From a virus: a DNA stretch of 63,881 nucleotides. The position numbers and the translations under genes were made by a program. Below are positions 9,277-18,547 of this stretch, piece by piece. How positions within the stretch are numbered: the first letter of the stretch is position 1; every line of letters begins with the position of its first letter. The stretch spans positions 1-63,881 of the IMG/VR virus record IMGVR_UViG_3300017963_000283; one strand, 5' to 3'. The notes below the pieces were generated by a model, which did no database searches, was not told the DNA's origin, and saw only the letters and a list, made by a program, of their open reading frames with translations.

Positions 9277-10611
9277 ATGGCTAAAACAGCTTGGCAGGAT
9301 CTTTACGACAAACGTGAAGAACTGCTGGCCGAGGCGGATGCTTTGATTGACAAGGCTGCCGACGAAAAGCGTGGTTTTACGGACGAGGAACAAGAAGCCT
9401 ATGACGCAAAACTGGCTGAAGCGGAAAGACTTGCCGACACGGCGGATCGCCTCAAAGAAAAGGCCAAGCGTGCAGCTGCTGCGGAGAAGGATGTTGTGCC
9501 GAATCACGAGCCACCTGGTGAGACCAGGATCGAGGTTGGTGAGGACAGGCGCACGCTGGAACCGTGGGCGAAAGGATCTCGCGGCTTGGGCGACTTTATG
9601 GTTGCTGTGGCTCGTACAGAGCGCAATCATAACGTCTCCGATCCCAGAGTCCACCGGGCCATCCAGGGGGCTTCTGAAAAGAATCCCAGTGATGGTGGTT
9701 TTCTGGTGGATCAGGATGTGGCCGCGGGTATCCTTCAGTTGATGCATGAGACTGGTCAGGTTGCTCGACGCTGCCGGCGTGTGCCGGTGAGTACGAGCGC
9801 AAACAGTGTTAAATTCCGGGCCGTAAACGAGACCTCGCGTGCTGCCGGTTCGCGTTTTGGTGGAGTGTCGGTTGAATGGCTGGATGAGGGCGCGACTATT
9901 TCTAAGTCGAAGCCTACTTTCCGTACCATTGAATTGCACCTGCACAAATGCGCCGGACTGCTTTATGCGACTGATGAACTGTTGGCCGACGCTGCCGCTT
10001 TTGGCAGCTTTGCCGAGGAAGCCTTTGCTTCTGAGTTGGCATTTGAGTTAGACGACAGGATCATCAACGGAACCGGTGCCGGTCAACCACTTGGTGTCCT
10101 GCAGGCAACCAATGTCCGTGTCCAGGTCAACAAGGAATCGGGGCAGGCTGCGACTACGTTCAAGTTTGAGAACGCAGTCAAGATGTATGCTCGCCTGTAT
10201 TCTCGCGGCTTGGGTAGTGCGGCATGGTTTGTCAACCAGGATGTTTTCCCGCAGTTGTACACGATGTCACTTGCTGTTGGTACTGGTGGGGCCCCTGTTT
10301 ATCTGCCCGGTGGCAGTGCTGCAGGTTCGCCTTATGCCAGTCTGATGGGGCTTCCCGTCATTCCGATTGAGCAGGCTAAGACACTGGGTACGGCTGGTGA
10401 TGTGATCCTTGCCGATTTCAGCCAGTATTTGCTGGCCGAGAAGGGCGGCGTGCAGGCGGATATGTCTATGCACGTTGAGTTTACGTCTGCGCAGACCGTA
10501 TTCCGGGTGATTATCCGAGTGGATGGTCAGCCCTGGTGGAGTTCTGCATTGACACCGGCACAGGGAACAAACACGGTTAGTCCGTTTGTCATCGTCCAGG
10601 GACGGAGTTAA
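9277..10611 (+). CDS. Major capsid protein, HK97 fold
   Basis: 444 residues, with a strong AAGGAG site upstream. Residues about 1-110 are charged and coiled-coil-like, corresponding to the scaffolding delta domain removed by the protease. The rest follows the HK97 gp5 pattern (PSDGGFLVDQDVAAGIL at the start of the mature part, TDELLADAA, ASELAFELDDRIINGTGAGQ in the core). Normal length. Most abundant virion protein by inference. Confidence 0.95.
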   Translation: MAKTAWQDLYDKREELLAEADALIDKAADEKRGFTDEEQEAYDAKLAEAERLADTADRLKEKAKRAAAAEKDVVPNHEPPGETRIEVGEDRRTLEPWAKGSRGLGDFMVAVARTERNHNVSDPRVHRAIQGASEKNPSDGGFLVDQDVAAGILQLMHETGQVARRCRRVPVSTSANSVKFRAVNETSRAAGSRFGGVSVEWLDEGATISKSKPTFRTIELHLHKCAGLLYATDELLADAAAFGSFAEEAFASELAFELDDRIINGTGAGQPLGVLQATNVRVQVNKESGQAATTFKFENAVKMYARLYSRGLGSAAWFVNQDVFPQLYTMSLAVGTGGAPVYLPGGSAAGSPYASLMGLPVIPIEQAKTLGTAGDVILADFSQYLLAEKGGVQADMSMHVEFTSAQTVFRVIIRVDGQPWWSSALTPAQGTNTVSPFVIVQGRS

Positions 10612-10623
10612 GGAGGTAATAAC

Positions 10624-11082
10624 ATGAGTTCAAAAGGCTTTGTTGTAGCTGAAGAAGGACATGTTGTTAGCGTCTATCCTCCGGCTTCCGGGGTTGGCAA
10701 TGGCGACGTGTTCTCGATGCGTCATTATAATCACGCATCCATCATCATCACACAGGGAGTTGCCGCATCTGCGACAACGATCACGGTAGAAAGGGGTGAC
10801 GATTTCTCACCATCCAATTCTACTGCAATTACGTTTAGGTACTACCAGGAGGCAACTTCTGGTGGGGATACCTTGGGGGCTAGGGGCAGCGGTACGAGTC
10901 TGTCCATGACTTCTGGGTCCAAACAAATTGCAGTTATCGAGATCGATGCAGATCAGCTGACAAGTTCTGCTTCTACGCTGTATGTCAAAAACAGTGGTGG
11001 GACAAAGAATAACTACAGCTGCGTGGCAATTCTGTCTGGTGCACGTTTTGGTGCGCCGGAGAGCGCAACTGAGATTGCGTAA
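10624..11082 (+). CDS. Hypothetical, probable head decoration protein
   Basis: 152 residues with an AAGGAGG site, immediately after the capsid gene where decoration proteins are often found. It is beta-rich (SIIITQGVAASATTITV) with no Cys-based motif. I recognise only a general similarity to small virion proteins encoded behind capsid genes; decoration of the head is an inference from position. Confidence 0.65.
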   Translation: MSSKGFVVAEEGHVVSVYPPASGVGNGDVFSMRHYNHASIIITQGVAASATTITVERGDDFSPSNSTAITFRYYQEATSGGDTLGARGSGTSLSMTSGSKQIAVIEIDADQLTSSASTLYVKNSGGTKNNYSCVAILSGARFGAPESATEIA

Positions 11083-11148
11083 CTGACGCGGAACCACCGC
11101 GCTTAAACGGGAGCGGGGCAACTCGCTCCCGTATGGAGGAAAAAGTAA

Positions 11149-11622
11149 ATGCCAGTAACCAATGTTAAATCAACTTGGAACAATGGAAACCTGATTTTCG
11201 AGGATGCGAGTGGGAATGATATATTTTCCCTGTTTGCATCCGGCAAGATCGCAGTCAGCGGGACAGCCATGTCCACAACCATCACGGAACTGAATCAGAT
11301 TGCCGCGATGGGTTACATTGCATCGGCTGAGACGGCACAGAAAACGACACATATCGCAGCACCACATGCCGGGACACTGGCCAAGGTGTATATCACCAAT
11401 CACATGGCCATGTCTGCAAACGGTTCAGCAACGATTGTTGTTTATTCGTCTGCTACTAGTGCTGGTAGTGTCAGTTTGTCCGGGGCCGCATCCGGGACTG
11501 TTTCCACTATTACGCCGACCAGCAAGACGGTTGGCGCCGGTGGGGTGGTCAAGGCGGTTGTGTCTGCCAGTACGCAGACTAAGACATTTCCCGTGACCGT
11601 GACTGCAATTATCACGAGGTAA
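11149..11622 (+). CDS. Hypothetical head-region protein (157 aa)
   Basis: Strong GGAGG site precedes the ATG. N-terminal half looks like a short mixed domain (NLIFEDASGNDIFSL), followed by a Ser/Thr/Ala-rich beta domain. Sits in the head gene block, 66 bases after the previous gene. It could be a second decoration protein; function not recognisable. Confidence 0.65.
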   Translation: MPVTNVKSTWNNGNLIFEDASGNDIFSLFASGKIAVSGTAMSTTITELNQIAAMGYIASAETAQKTTHIAAPHAGTLAKVYITNHMAMSANGSATIVVYSSATSAGSVSLSGAASGTVSTITPTSKTVGAGGVVKAVVSASTQTKTFPVTVTAIITR

Positions 11623-11624
11623 TT

Positions 11625-11834
11625 ATGAAGGTGCGCATGAGGTGTGACCACCGTGAGCTTCGCTGCGGTGAAATTTATGATTTGCCCGATGTGCGGGCTT
11701 TGGCACTGGTAGAGCATGATCTGGCTTCCAAGCAGGAAGATGAGAGCAAGCCGGAGACGGCTACCAGGGAACAGCCGAGCACGGCAACGAAGGCACCACA
11801 ACGGCGAAGGAGAAAGAAACGTGAAGCGGATTGA
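11625..11834 (+). CDS. Small hypothetical protein (69 aa)
   Basis: Starts 2 bases after the preceding stop. N-terminal 35 residues are a compact domain (KVRMRCDHRELRCGEIYDL); the tail is Lys/Arg/Glu-rich and looks disordered. Its stop lies inside the next gene. The same layout (compact head plus basic tail) recurs in the next protein, so the two may be distant duplicates. Confidence 0.6.
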   Translation: MKVRMRCDHRELRCGEIYDLPDVRALALVEHDLASKQEDESKPETATREQPSTATKAPQRRRRKKREAD

Positions 11835-12132
11835 ATTGACTCATACTGTGAGCCGAGATCGTGCATTTAGTTTCCGAGCCGGTGAAGTTGTAACGGTGGA
11901 AAATACCATCGCGGATTATCTGATTTCCAGAGAAGTTGCAAAACTGATCGAAGTTATCCCGGACAAAGTAGAAGAGCCACCGGAGCCTGTTGAGACGGCT
12001 GCACCGGAAACCCCAGCCGAGGTAATCGGCATAGACATATTAAAGCCGGATAGCAAGCCTCGCAGACGGGCCAGGAAGCGGAGTAAAAATGCTGACGACA
12101 GCGAATTACAAGCAGATAACGACGCCGAATGA
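11821..12132 (+). CDS. Small hypothetical protein (103 aa)
   Basis: The GTG at 11821 with GGAGAAAG upstream fits better than the longer open frame starting at 11716. The product has a compact N-terminus (VKRIELTHTVSRDRAFSF), then a Pro/Glu-rich linker and a basic tail (PRRRARKRSK), like its upstream neighbour. It overlaps the connector gene by 44 bases. Role unknown, likely a head accessory protein. Confidence 0.6.
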   Translation: MKRIELTHTVSRDRAFSFRAGEVVTVENTIADYLISREVAKLIEVIPDKVEEPPEPVETAAPETPAEVIGIDILKPDSKPRRRARKRSKNADDSELQADNDAE

Positions 12133-12697
12133 AGAGCCGCTGACGGCTGAAGAAGCCAAGACACAGGCGCGGATTGACTTGTCGGATGACGACAACTATG
12201 TTGATTCGCTGATTCAGATTGCACGGGATCATGTAGAGCGCGTCACCAACTTTCGGCTGATTACTCAGACGTGGGACTTCTACTTTGATGACTTCCCGGA
12301 TGATGACGACGACCACATCAGGATTCCACTGGCACCGCTTCAGTCTGTGACTTACATCAAGTACGTGGACACGAACGGCACCACACAGACCTGGGATTCA
12401 GATGACTATGTGGTCCAGACCGGGTATGAGCCGGGGCGGATTGTTCTGGCTTATAACGAGGACTGGCCGACACCTCGGGATCAGTTCGAGACGGTGACGG
12501 TTCGTGCGGTGCTCGGCTTTGGTGATGACGGGGCGGATGTGCCGAGTTATATCAAGCACGCAATTCTATTGTACGTTGCTGCCTGGTATGACTACCGGGC
12601 GCTGGTACTGGATCAGAGTCGCGGCAATGTTCAGGTGCTGCCGCGGGTGGTTGCAGCCGAGGCTCTACTTGGCGCAGAACGGATCAGAGCGGTATGA
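12089..12697 (+). CDS. Head-tail connector (gp6-like adaptor)
   Basis: 202 residues. The start (ITTPNEEPLTAEEAKTQARI) followed by ARDHVERVTNFRLITQTW is the hallmark of HK97 gp6 or SPP1 gp15-like connectors, which bind below the portal. Length is normal. Overlaps the previous gene by 44 bases and the next by 4. Confidence 0.88.
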   Translation: MLTTANYKQITTPNEEPLTAEEAKTQARIDLSDDDNYVDSLIQIARDHVERVTNFRLITQTWDFYFDDFPDDDDDHIRIPLAPLQSVTYIKYVDTNGTTQTWDSDDYVVQTGYEPGRIVLAYNEDWPTPRDQFETVTVRAVLGFGDDGADVPSYIKHAILLYVAAWYDYRALVLDQSRGNVQVLPRVVAAEALLGAERIRAV

Positions 12698-13014
12698 GGC
12701 CGGGGCGATTAGACCGTAGGATTTCTTTTCAAAAGAAGACGGTCACACAAAACAGCTTTGGTGAGTTGGACGAAACCTGGGCCAACTATGCGACGGTCTG
12801 GGCCGAGCGGGTGCAGCTGCGTGGCCGTGAGTATTGGCAAGCCAAGCAGGTTGCGGCTGAACTGACAACGCGCTACCGAATACGATATAGAGATGATCTG
12901 GACCCGACTATGAGACTTATGGACGGGTCCAAAACTTATGACATTCTGTCCATCATTGAGATGGGCGGAAGGGACCACTGGCTTGAGGTATTGGCCGAGG
13001 CCAGGGCTGAGTAA
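12694..13014 (+). CDS. Head closure protein (head-tail joining)
   Basis: 106 residues beginning RPGRLDRRISFQKKT, with GELDETWANYATVWAERVQL, which matches the phage head closure or SPP1 gp16-like family that seals the connector after packaging. Overlaps the gp6-like gene by 4 bases, the standard position. Confidence 0.88.
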   Translation: MRPGRLDRRISFQKKTVTQNSFGELDETWANYATVWAERVQLRGREYWQAKQVAAELTTRYRIRYRDDLDPTMRLMDGSKTYDILSIIEMGGRDHWLEVLAEARAE

Positions 13015-13029
13015 ACAGGAGAAAAACAA

Positions 13030-13389
13030 ATGGCTAGAGTTAGCTTGACACCAGATTCGATTCTGGGGCCGTATCCTTCAAGCCCGTCTGCCGGACAGTT
13101 CGATGTGACACTGACGGCAGTGGATGAGGTAAGCGGCAACGAGTTTGCATTGAGCGGAAAAGAAGTGCTCGTGTTCTACAACAGCGGTGCTACTGATGCC
13201 GGAATTACACTGACATCTGTAGCTGATGAACAGAACCGGACCGGCGATTTGACGGCAACGCTGGGCGCCAATGAAATGGCTGCTTTCCATGTCGGTGCGC
13301 TGGAAGGGTGGCGGCAGACCACAGGTGCTTTTTACTTTACCGGGTCCATCAGTGGCTTGAAAGTGGCTGTGCTGCGCTTGACTTACTAA
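13030..13389 (+). CDS. Hypothetical connector-region protein (119 aa)
   Basis: Good AGGAG site. Single beta-rich domain (QFDVTLTAVDEVSGNEFAL; GALEGWRQTTGAFYFTG). Similar small proteins appear between head closure and tail completion genes in many phages, but I cannot name its role. Ends one base before the next start. Confidence 0.65.
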   Translation: MARVSLTPDSILGPYPSSPSAGQFDVTLTAVDEVSGNEFALSGKEVLVFYNSGATDAGITLTSVADEQNRTGDLTATLGANEMAAFHVGALEGWRQTTGAFYFTGSISGLKVAVLRLTY

Positions 13390-13390
13390 G

Positions 13391-13840
13391 ATGGCCAGGC
13401 GCGATGATGTCATTGTCATAGACGGTTTTGAGGATGCTGCGCGTATCCTCGAGAAGCTGGGCGATGATGTGCGCAAAAGGGCTTATCGTAAGCCTTTACA
13501 ATTAGCCGGGGAGCCTCTCAAGCAGGATATAGAAGAGCGGGCATACAAGGCGCCGGGCGGTCCTACTTATCCACAAAAGGGCCACTTTGCCGATCATATC
13601 AAGATCAGTACCAGTATCCGCAAGGGTGGTGATTTGCTGGTCAAGGCTGGTGTGGAAAAAGGATATGCCTGGGCCAACTTTGTTGAGTATGGACCACCAC
13701 GAGAGAAAAGCAATATGCCCAGACCGTTTATGCGTCCGGCCTACGAAAGTTCCAAGGTTCGAGAAGAGACCAGACGGGTATTCGGTGAGGCTCTGTGGGA
13801 CGAGATTGAGAAGGAGTTGATGAAACTTGGCATACGTTGA
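13391..13840 (+). CDS. Tail completion protein, HK97 gp10 family
   Basis: 149 residues. Pattern of the gp10/HK97 family: an N-terminal helix (DAARILEKLGDDVRKRAYRK), a basic middle, and WANFVEYGPPREKSNMPRPF. The F-x-E-x-G and R-P-F residues are characteristic. It should act at the head-tail interface. Overlaps the next gene by 14 bases. Confidence 0.87.
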   Translation: MARRDDVIVIDGFEDAARILEKLGDDVRKRAYRKPLQLAGEPLKQDIEERAYKAPGGPTYPQKGHFADHIKISTSIRKGGDLLVKAGVEKGYAWANFVEYGPPREKSNMPRPFMRPAYESSKVREETRRVFGEALWDEIEKELMKLGIR

Positions 13841-14252
13841 GCAAGCACTGGTAGCCAGGCTTGAGGCGGTTACGGGTGTATCATCGGCTGTTTATGATTC
13901 CAGCTTCTCTGGATACAGGATCTATCCGTACAAGCTGCCGCAGAATCCTACGCTGGATGCAATCACTTATCACCTGATCTATGGTGAATCGTTCGAGAGT
14001 CACCAGGGCTCCAGCGGTCTTCGCTTCCCGCGCTTTCAGATCGACTGCTGGAGCGCCAACTATGATACGGCCAAGTTTCTGGCAGAACAGGTCAGGCTGG
14101 CGCTGCAGGGATATACCGGGACATCCGCCGGCGTGACTGTCACGGCAATTCTGAAAGACTCGGATAACCCGGACTTTTACGACGATGACATCAACATTTG
14201 GCGTGTCAGTGCGGATTATTCCGTACACCACGAGGAGGAAAAGCCAAGTTAA
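13827..14252 (+). CDS. Tail terminator / DUF3168 protein
   Basis: 141 residues with the DUF3168 pattern: VEQALVARLEAVTGVSS at the N-terminus, PYKLPQNPTLDAITYHLI, then PRFQIDCWSANYDTAKFLAEQV. This family caps the tail tube at the head-proximal end. Position between the gp10-like gene and the tail tube agrees. Confidence 0.87.
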   Translation: MAYVEQALVARLEAVTGVSSAVYDSSFSGYRIYPYKLPQNPTLDAITYHLIYGESFESHQGSSGLRFPRFQIDCWSANYDTAKFLAEQVRLALQGYTGTSAGVTVTAILKDSDNPDFYDDDINIWRVSADYSVHHEEEKPS

Positions 14253-14288
14253 AGTCTAGCTGTTTTTTTGTTTCTAATAGAACCGTTG

Positions 14289-14313
14289 AGCCGCTCTTAT
14301 GGGCGGCTTTTTT
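14289..14313 (+). terminator. Rho-independent terminator before the tail tube gene
   Basis: AGCCGC (14289-14294) pairs with GCGGCT (14303-14308) around an 8-base loop, followed by a T-run to 14313. The major tail gene starts 24 bases later with its own CAGGAG site. A second T-run (14261-14267) precedes the hairpin. It may set different mRNA levels for connector and tail genes. Confidence 0.75.
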
Positions 14314-14337
14314 ATTGTCAAAACCAGGAGAAATTAA

Positions 14338-14778
14338 ATGTCCACATCAAATGCACTGGATGCCTATGGCACCCTATTAAAAATCGGTGATGGTGGAGGC
14401 ACTGAGACATTTACGGCCATCGCCGAGTGCACCAACATATCCGGGCCGAATCTGAGTCTTGATCTGGTAGAGGTCACTCACCACGAGTCCACCGGCGCTT
14501 TCAAAGAGCGCATCGGGACTTTGCTGGACGGTGGCACGATCAGTCTGGATCTCAGCTTTATTCCGACTGCGGCAACTCACAGAGATGCATCGGGCGGATT
14601 GCTTGACGATATGCTGAACAAAACCAAGCGCAACTTCCAGCTGCAGTTTCCCGATTCCGGGTCTACTACCTGGAGCTTTGCGGCGTATGTTAATGCGTTT
14701 AATGTGACAGCGCCGGTGGAAGGGAAACTGGGTGCTTCTGTCACAATTACCATAACCGGTGTACCGACACTTGCTTAA
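14338..14778 (+). CDS. Major tail tube protein
   Basis: 146 residues, strong CCAGGAG site. Pattern typical of siphophage tail tube proteins: early LLKIGDGGGTETFTAIAECT, LVEVTHHESTGAFKERIGTL, a middle GTISLDLSF, and a C-terminal VEGKLGASVTITITGVPTL. These subunits stack as hexamers. It directly precedes the tail chaperone genes, as expected. Confidence 0.92.
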   Translation: MSTSNALDAYGTLLKIGDGGGTETFTAIAECTNISGPNLSLDLVEVTHHESTGAFKERIGTLLDGGTISLDLSFIPTAATHRDASGGLLDDMLNKTKRNFQLQFPDSGSTTWSFAAYVNAFNVTAPVEGKLGASVTITITGVPTLA

Positions 14779-14781
14779 TTT

Positions 14782-15180
14782 ATGGACAAGAAAAAGTTAA
14801 CACTTTCCGACTTAGCCAAGCATTGCAGAATCGAGCCGGTGGAATTGCCGGAGCTTGACGGCATCGTTTATGTGCGCAGCTTTACAGCTGCCAAGCGGTT
14901 ACGCCTTATTGAAGAGCACTTCGACATGAAGGGCGGGCAGACGGTCCCAAAAGAGGACAAGAGCTTTCAGTTGCAGTTTGCAGTCGTCCGAGCCTCGCTT
15001 TGTGACGAGGACGGGCGGCTGATTGCCGACAACGACGATGCCCAGGATGCTCTTGAGCAGATGAGCGCACAGACGCTGGACCGCATCTGTGAGGCGGCAA
15101 TGGAGCTGAATGGTCTGCGCGACCAGGAAGCCGTTGCAAAAAACTTGCCGAGCCAGGGCGACAGTTCGCCTTCAAGCTAG
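14782..15180 (+). CDS. Tail assembly chaperone, G-type (zero frame)
   Basis: 132-residue product that should bind tape measure and tube subunits during tail assembly. Position between tail tube and tape measure genes is diagnostic, as is a slippery heptamer near its 3' end (15138-15144) that lets ribosomes move to the T frame. The zero-frame product ends shortly after the shift site, with residues NLPSQGDSSPSS unique to it. Confidence 0.85.
   Translation: MDKKKLTLSDLAKHCRIEPVELPELDGIVYVRSFTAAKRLRLIEEHFDMKGGQTVPKEDKSFQLQFAVVRASLCDEDGRLIADNDDAQDALEQMSAQTLDRICEAAMELNGLRDQEAVAKNLPSQGDSSPSS
15138..15144 (+). promoter_or_regulatory. Programmed -1 frameshift slippery site A AAA AAC
   Basis: The heptamer AAAAAAC is in exact phase: zero-frame codons are GCA-AAA-AAC (Ala-Lys-Asn), so both tRNAs can re-pair after slipping back one base. 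A -1 shift leads straight into an uninterrupted frame to 15503. This is the canonical X XXY YYZ arrangement of siphophage G/GT chaperone pairs. Confidence 0.9.
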
Positions 15181-15503
15181 CCCTGGCACTGCATCTGCCG
15201 GTCGAGGAACTGCTTGAGCGCATGTCATCCAGGGAATTTGCCGAGTGGCAGGCTTACTACGAGATGGAGTCTTTTGGGCCGCTAGTCCAAGAGGTCCAAC
15301 TAGCCAAATTATCCTATCTGTTCGCACAGGCGTGGTTTGCCAATAAGGAGAAGAACGTGCGCTTTGATCCACGAGACTTCCTGGTCACGCCCAGCCTCAC
15401 CCAAGTCAGGCCCAGGAAGCAGACCTGGCAGCAGCAGCTTGAGATTGTCAAGATGATTGCTAAAGCAACAAACACCAAGATAACCAGCGGAGAAGTCAAC
15501 TAA
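15144..15503 (+). CDS. Tail assembly chaperone T part of the G-T fusion
   Basis: Read in the -1 frame after the slippery site, the protein continues LAEPGRQFAFKLALALHLPV, then EELLERMSSREFAEWQAYYE, the signature of T-type chaperone domains. No good independent start lies near the frame's beginning; an internal ATG at 15222 would miss the conserved LALALHLPVEELLER region. So this part is expected only as the C-terminus of a G-T fusion starting at 14782. It ends against the tape measure ATG. Confidence 0.87.
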   Translation, partial: LAEPGRQFAFKLALALHLPVEELLERMSSREFAEWQAYYEMESFGPLVQEVQLAKLSYLFAQAWFANKEKNVRFDPRDFLVTPSLTQVRPRKQTWQQQLEIVKMIAKATNTKITSGEVN

Positions 15504-18500
15504 TGGCAGCTGTAGGAACACTGTATGTCGGGCTGCAGGCCAAGGTTGCGCAGTTCGGCAAGGACATGGATGCGGCTGCACGTAAGGTGCGCAAGGTCGG
15601 CTTCCAGCTGCAGGACGTGGGCCGGGGGCTGACGGCGGGGCTAACTTTGCCGATCGTTGGGATTGGTGCGGCTGCAATCAAAATGTCCACCGATTTTAAC
15701 GAGTCCATGGCCAATGTTGCCACACTAATACCAGGCAATACGGAGCGGGTCAATGAGTTAAAGGATGCAGTTCAGGATGCTGCCATTGCTACTGGTACAA
15801 GTACCACAACCATGTCCGAGGGCTTGTATCAGTTAATATCCGCCTTTGGCGATTCGGCTGAAACGGCTGATTTGTTAACTTTGGCCGCAACTTCTGCAAA
15901 GGCTGGGTTAGCCACAGTTCCGGATGCTATCAACCTTTTATCCGCAACAACAAAGGCGTATGGCGACACATCTCTAGAAGCGCAACAAAAAGTCAGCGAT
16001 TTGGCTTTCACCACTGTCAAGTTGGGACAGACCACATTTCCTGAATTAGCCGCTTCAATGGGTCGCGTCATTCCAAATGCTGTAACACTCGGAGTTGCTC
16101 AAGAGGAGCTTTTTGCCACCTTTGCAACATTAACCGGTGTCACCGGAAATGCATCTGAGGTATCAACGCAATTTTCGGCAGTTCTCAAGGCGATGATAAA
16201 GCCGACCAAGGAGATGGGGATAGCTATTGAAGATCTTGGAATGGGTAATGCTGAAGCTATTATTCAGACCTTGGGTTTTCGTGGTGCGCTTGAGGCCCTG
16301 GTAGCTCAAACTGATGGTTCACAGGAATCTGTTGCTGCACTATTTGGGCGAGCAGAAGCATTAAATGCGGTTTTTTCTTTGCTTGGGCCACAGTCCGAAA
16401 CCTTTACCGAAAAGCTGGGTGCCATGGGTACTGCTGCAGGAGCTACCGGTATTGCATTTAAGGAGCAGACCGAAGGTGTTAATGCTGCTGGATTTGCATG
16501 GGAGCAAGTAAAGGTGCAGGTGTCGGTATTGGCACAACGTCTTGGTGATGCTCTCGGTCCAGCCCTTTTGAATATTGTTGAGAACTATATTAAACCATTG
16601 ATTGCTTATTTAGGATCCTGGGTTGATTGGTTCACTACTCTGGATTCCAGTATACAGACGTTCATCATTGCAGTTGCTGGTGTTGCCGCTGCGCTGGGTC
16701 CGGTTTTGGTGGCTATCGGTTTTATGCTAACTAACTTGGCTGCTCTGGGTCCGGCTTTAGCTTCTATTGGTGGGATGTTGATTGGTCCAGGGAGTCTTGG
16801 CGCTGCCATAGCCACTGTAATTACTTTCTTGAGCGGTCCAGCCGGTATTATTGTTGCGGTTGGTGCTGTAGTTGCTGCTATCGGTATTTGGTTTAGTCAA
16901 ACTGAACAGGGGTCAACGATTCTGTCGAGTCTTTGGGAGATTGTAAAACTTCTGGGTGAGATTTTCTGGAACCTTGCTACCGTTATCGGAACCACTGTCT
17001 ACAATGCTATTGCCGATTTCGTCAATACTGTTTGGCAAAACGTCAAACCGGCTTTTGATTTCATCTACGATATTATCGCCAACTGGGTTAGCGTTGCGCT
17101 TGAGGCTCTGATAGAGCATCTTCAGACAGCACGGGACAATCTAGAAACGGTTGGGAAGTGGCTTGGTTTAGTTGGTGATGATGCTGATGACATGGTTAAG
17201 GAACAGGATAAAGTTACCAAGGCCGTTGAAGATACATCCAAGGCAATTACCAAGCCAAGCACCGGCTTTATCCCAGCATTAGAGAAAACTTCCTTTGCAT
17301 CTTCTGGAATGACTCAAGAACTAAGAGATGCAAAAGAAGAGGTTGATAAACTTGCCAAAAAGTTTGAACTATCTCGCCGTCCAGTTATCTTGCTAAAAGA
17401 TAAGATGCTGGATTATAGGGATGTTCTGAAAAACGAGATAAAAAAATATACCGAAGAGGCCAAGGATTCTACCGATAAGCTCAAGAAATCACTTGAATCT
17501 CTTGGTGATCCAGCTGTGTTGACTGGTATTAAAGCAGCAGCTAACGAAGATCCTTGGCTTAACTTAAACAGTGTTATAGGGGCAACATCCGTCCAACTAA
17601 TTGGGCCAGACGGTAAGGGTGGCGTGGCTGGAGATTTTGGCAAAACTGGTGAAGCGGTCAAAACACTGGGCGCTACCATGAGCGAGCAGGTGTCCACGGT
17701 AGCCACCAACTTTGCCCAGAGCATCGGCGACATCATCTTTGACTGGGGCGGCGCCTGGGATACGCTGAAGAGTATTGCCGAGGCAGGGGCCAAGGCGATT
17801 ATCAGCAGTTTAATTGAGACTCTGGTCACACCGTTTATTAACAAGATAACCGGGGCTCTTAGCGGAGCACTGGGTAGCATATTTGGTGGCAGTGGTGGCG
17901 TGGCCGGCACAGTTGGCGGCGTTGCGGGTGGTGGCGGTGGCTTAGGCGGCATTTTTCAAGGCGGTGCCGGTGCTGCGGGTGGCATTCTTGGCTCACTTGG
18001 ATCTATTGGTTCTATTGCTGCCGGCATTGGTGCGATTGCCGGATTTTTTAGCGATGAAGGCGAGGACAGGGACGAGATAGAACGTAATACCAGATATACG
18101 TCTATTGCACTTATCGGGCCGTTAGGTGTGATAGATCGTCTCATTCAGATCATAGACCAGAACTGGCTTTTCCACGATGCGTTGACTGGTGATGGAAGCG
18201 TCCTTGACCACCTAGGCAACATCCGTTGGTTTCTGTTGCCGGACATCAAAAAGATTCTGATGGGTGGTAATGAGTTGGTTACAGAAGCAGCCGGTACTCC
18301 CGGTGGCGCCACGAGCATCCAGAAGCTAATTGACTTTGAAGAGATGAGTCAAGGTGCCAGAACCTTCCGGGATGTAATGGTCGGCGGCATCATGGACATG
18401 ATAAACGCAGCCGAGCGTTTCCGCTACGAGTCCCAGCGTATGTCCTCTCGGGATTATGTGCAGAATGTGGTTATCCCTGAAATTAACCGGGCTGTCGTGA

Positions 18501-18547
18501 CTCGGCAAAGAACACTGAACACAGGCGGGAGAACAACTAGCAGATAA
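15503..18547 (+). CDS. Tail tape measure protein
   Basis: 1014 residues, the ruler for tail length. N-terminal ALKYVGLQA-like start (AAVGTLYVGLQAKVAQFG), a conserved tape-measure core (MSTDFNESMANVATLIPGNT and on), hydrophobic segments at about 385-485, charged helical stretches around 590-680 and a Gly-rich region near 785-850. At about 3 kb it predicts a tail of roughly 150 nm by the usual 1.5 angstrom per residue rule. Base composition in the middle is more AT-rich than in the flanking genes. Confidence 0.93.
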   Translation: MAAVGTLYVGLQAKVAQFGKDMDAAARKVRKVGFQLQDVGRGLTAGLTLPIVGIGAAAIKMSTDFNESMANVATLIPGNTERVNELKDAVQDAAIATGTSTTTMSEGLYQLISAFGDSAETADLLTLAATSAKAGLATVPDAINLLSATTKAYGDTSLEAQQKVSDLAFTTVKLGQTTFPELAASMGRVIPNAVTLGVAQEELFATFATLTGVTGNASEVSTQFSAVLKAMIKPTKEMGIAIEDLGMGNAEAIIQTLGFRGALEALVAQTDGSQESVAALFGRAEALNAVFSLLGPQSETFTEKLGAMGTAAGATGIAFKEQTEGVNAAGFAWEQVKVQVSVLAQRLGDALGPALLNIVENYIKPLIAYLGSWVDWFTTLDSSIQTFIIAVAGVAAALGPVLVAIGFMLTNLAALGPALASIGGMLIGPGSLGAAIATVITFLSGPAGIIVAVGAVVAAIGIWFSQTEQGSTILSSLWEIVKLLGEIFWNLATVIGTTVYNAIADFVNTVWQNVKPAFDFIYDIIANWVSVALEALIEHLQTARDNLETVGKWLGLVGDDADDMVKEQDKVTKAVEDTSKAITKPSTGFIPALEKTSFASSGMTQELRDAKEEVDKLAKKFELSRRPVILLKDKMLDYRDVLKNEIKKYTEEAKDSTDKLKKSLESLGDPAVLTGIKAAANEDPWLNLNSVIGATSVQLIGPDGKGGVAGDFGKTGEAVKTLGATMSEQVSTVATNFAQSIGDIIFDWGGAWDTLKSIAEAGAKAIISSLIETLVTPFINKITGALSGALGSIFGGSGGVAGTVGGVAGGGGGLGGIFQGGAGAAGGILGSLGSIGSIAAGIGAIAGFFSDEGEDRDEIERNTRYTSIALIGPLGVIDRLIQIIDQNWLFHDALTGDGSVLDHLGNIRWFLLPDIKKILMGGNELVTEAAGTPGGATSIQKLIDFEEMSQGARTFRDVMVGGIMDMINAAERFRYESQRMSSRDYVQNVVIPEINRAVVTRQRTLNTGGRTTSR

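Noticed and set aside
9262-9945. 227-codon minus-strand frame over the capsid gene
   Set aside because: Mirrors the codon bias of the well-supported capsid gene; no ribosome site or motif.
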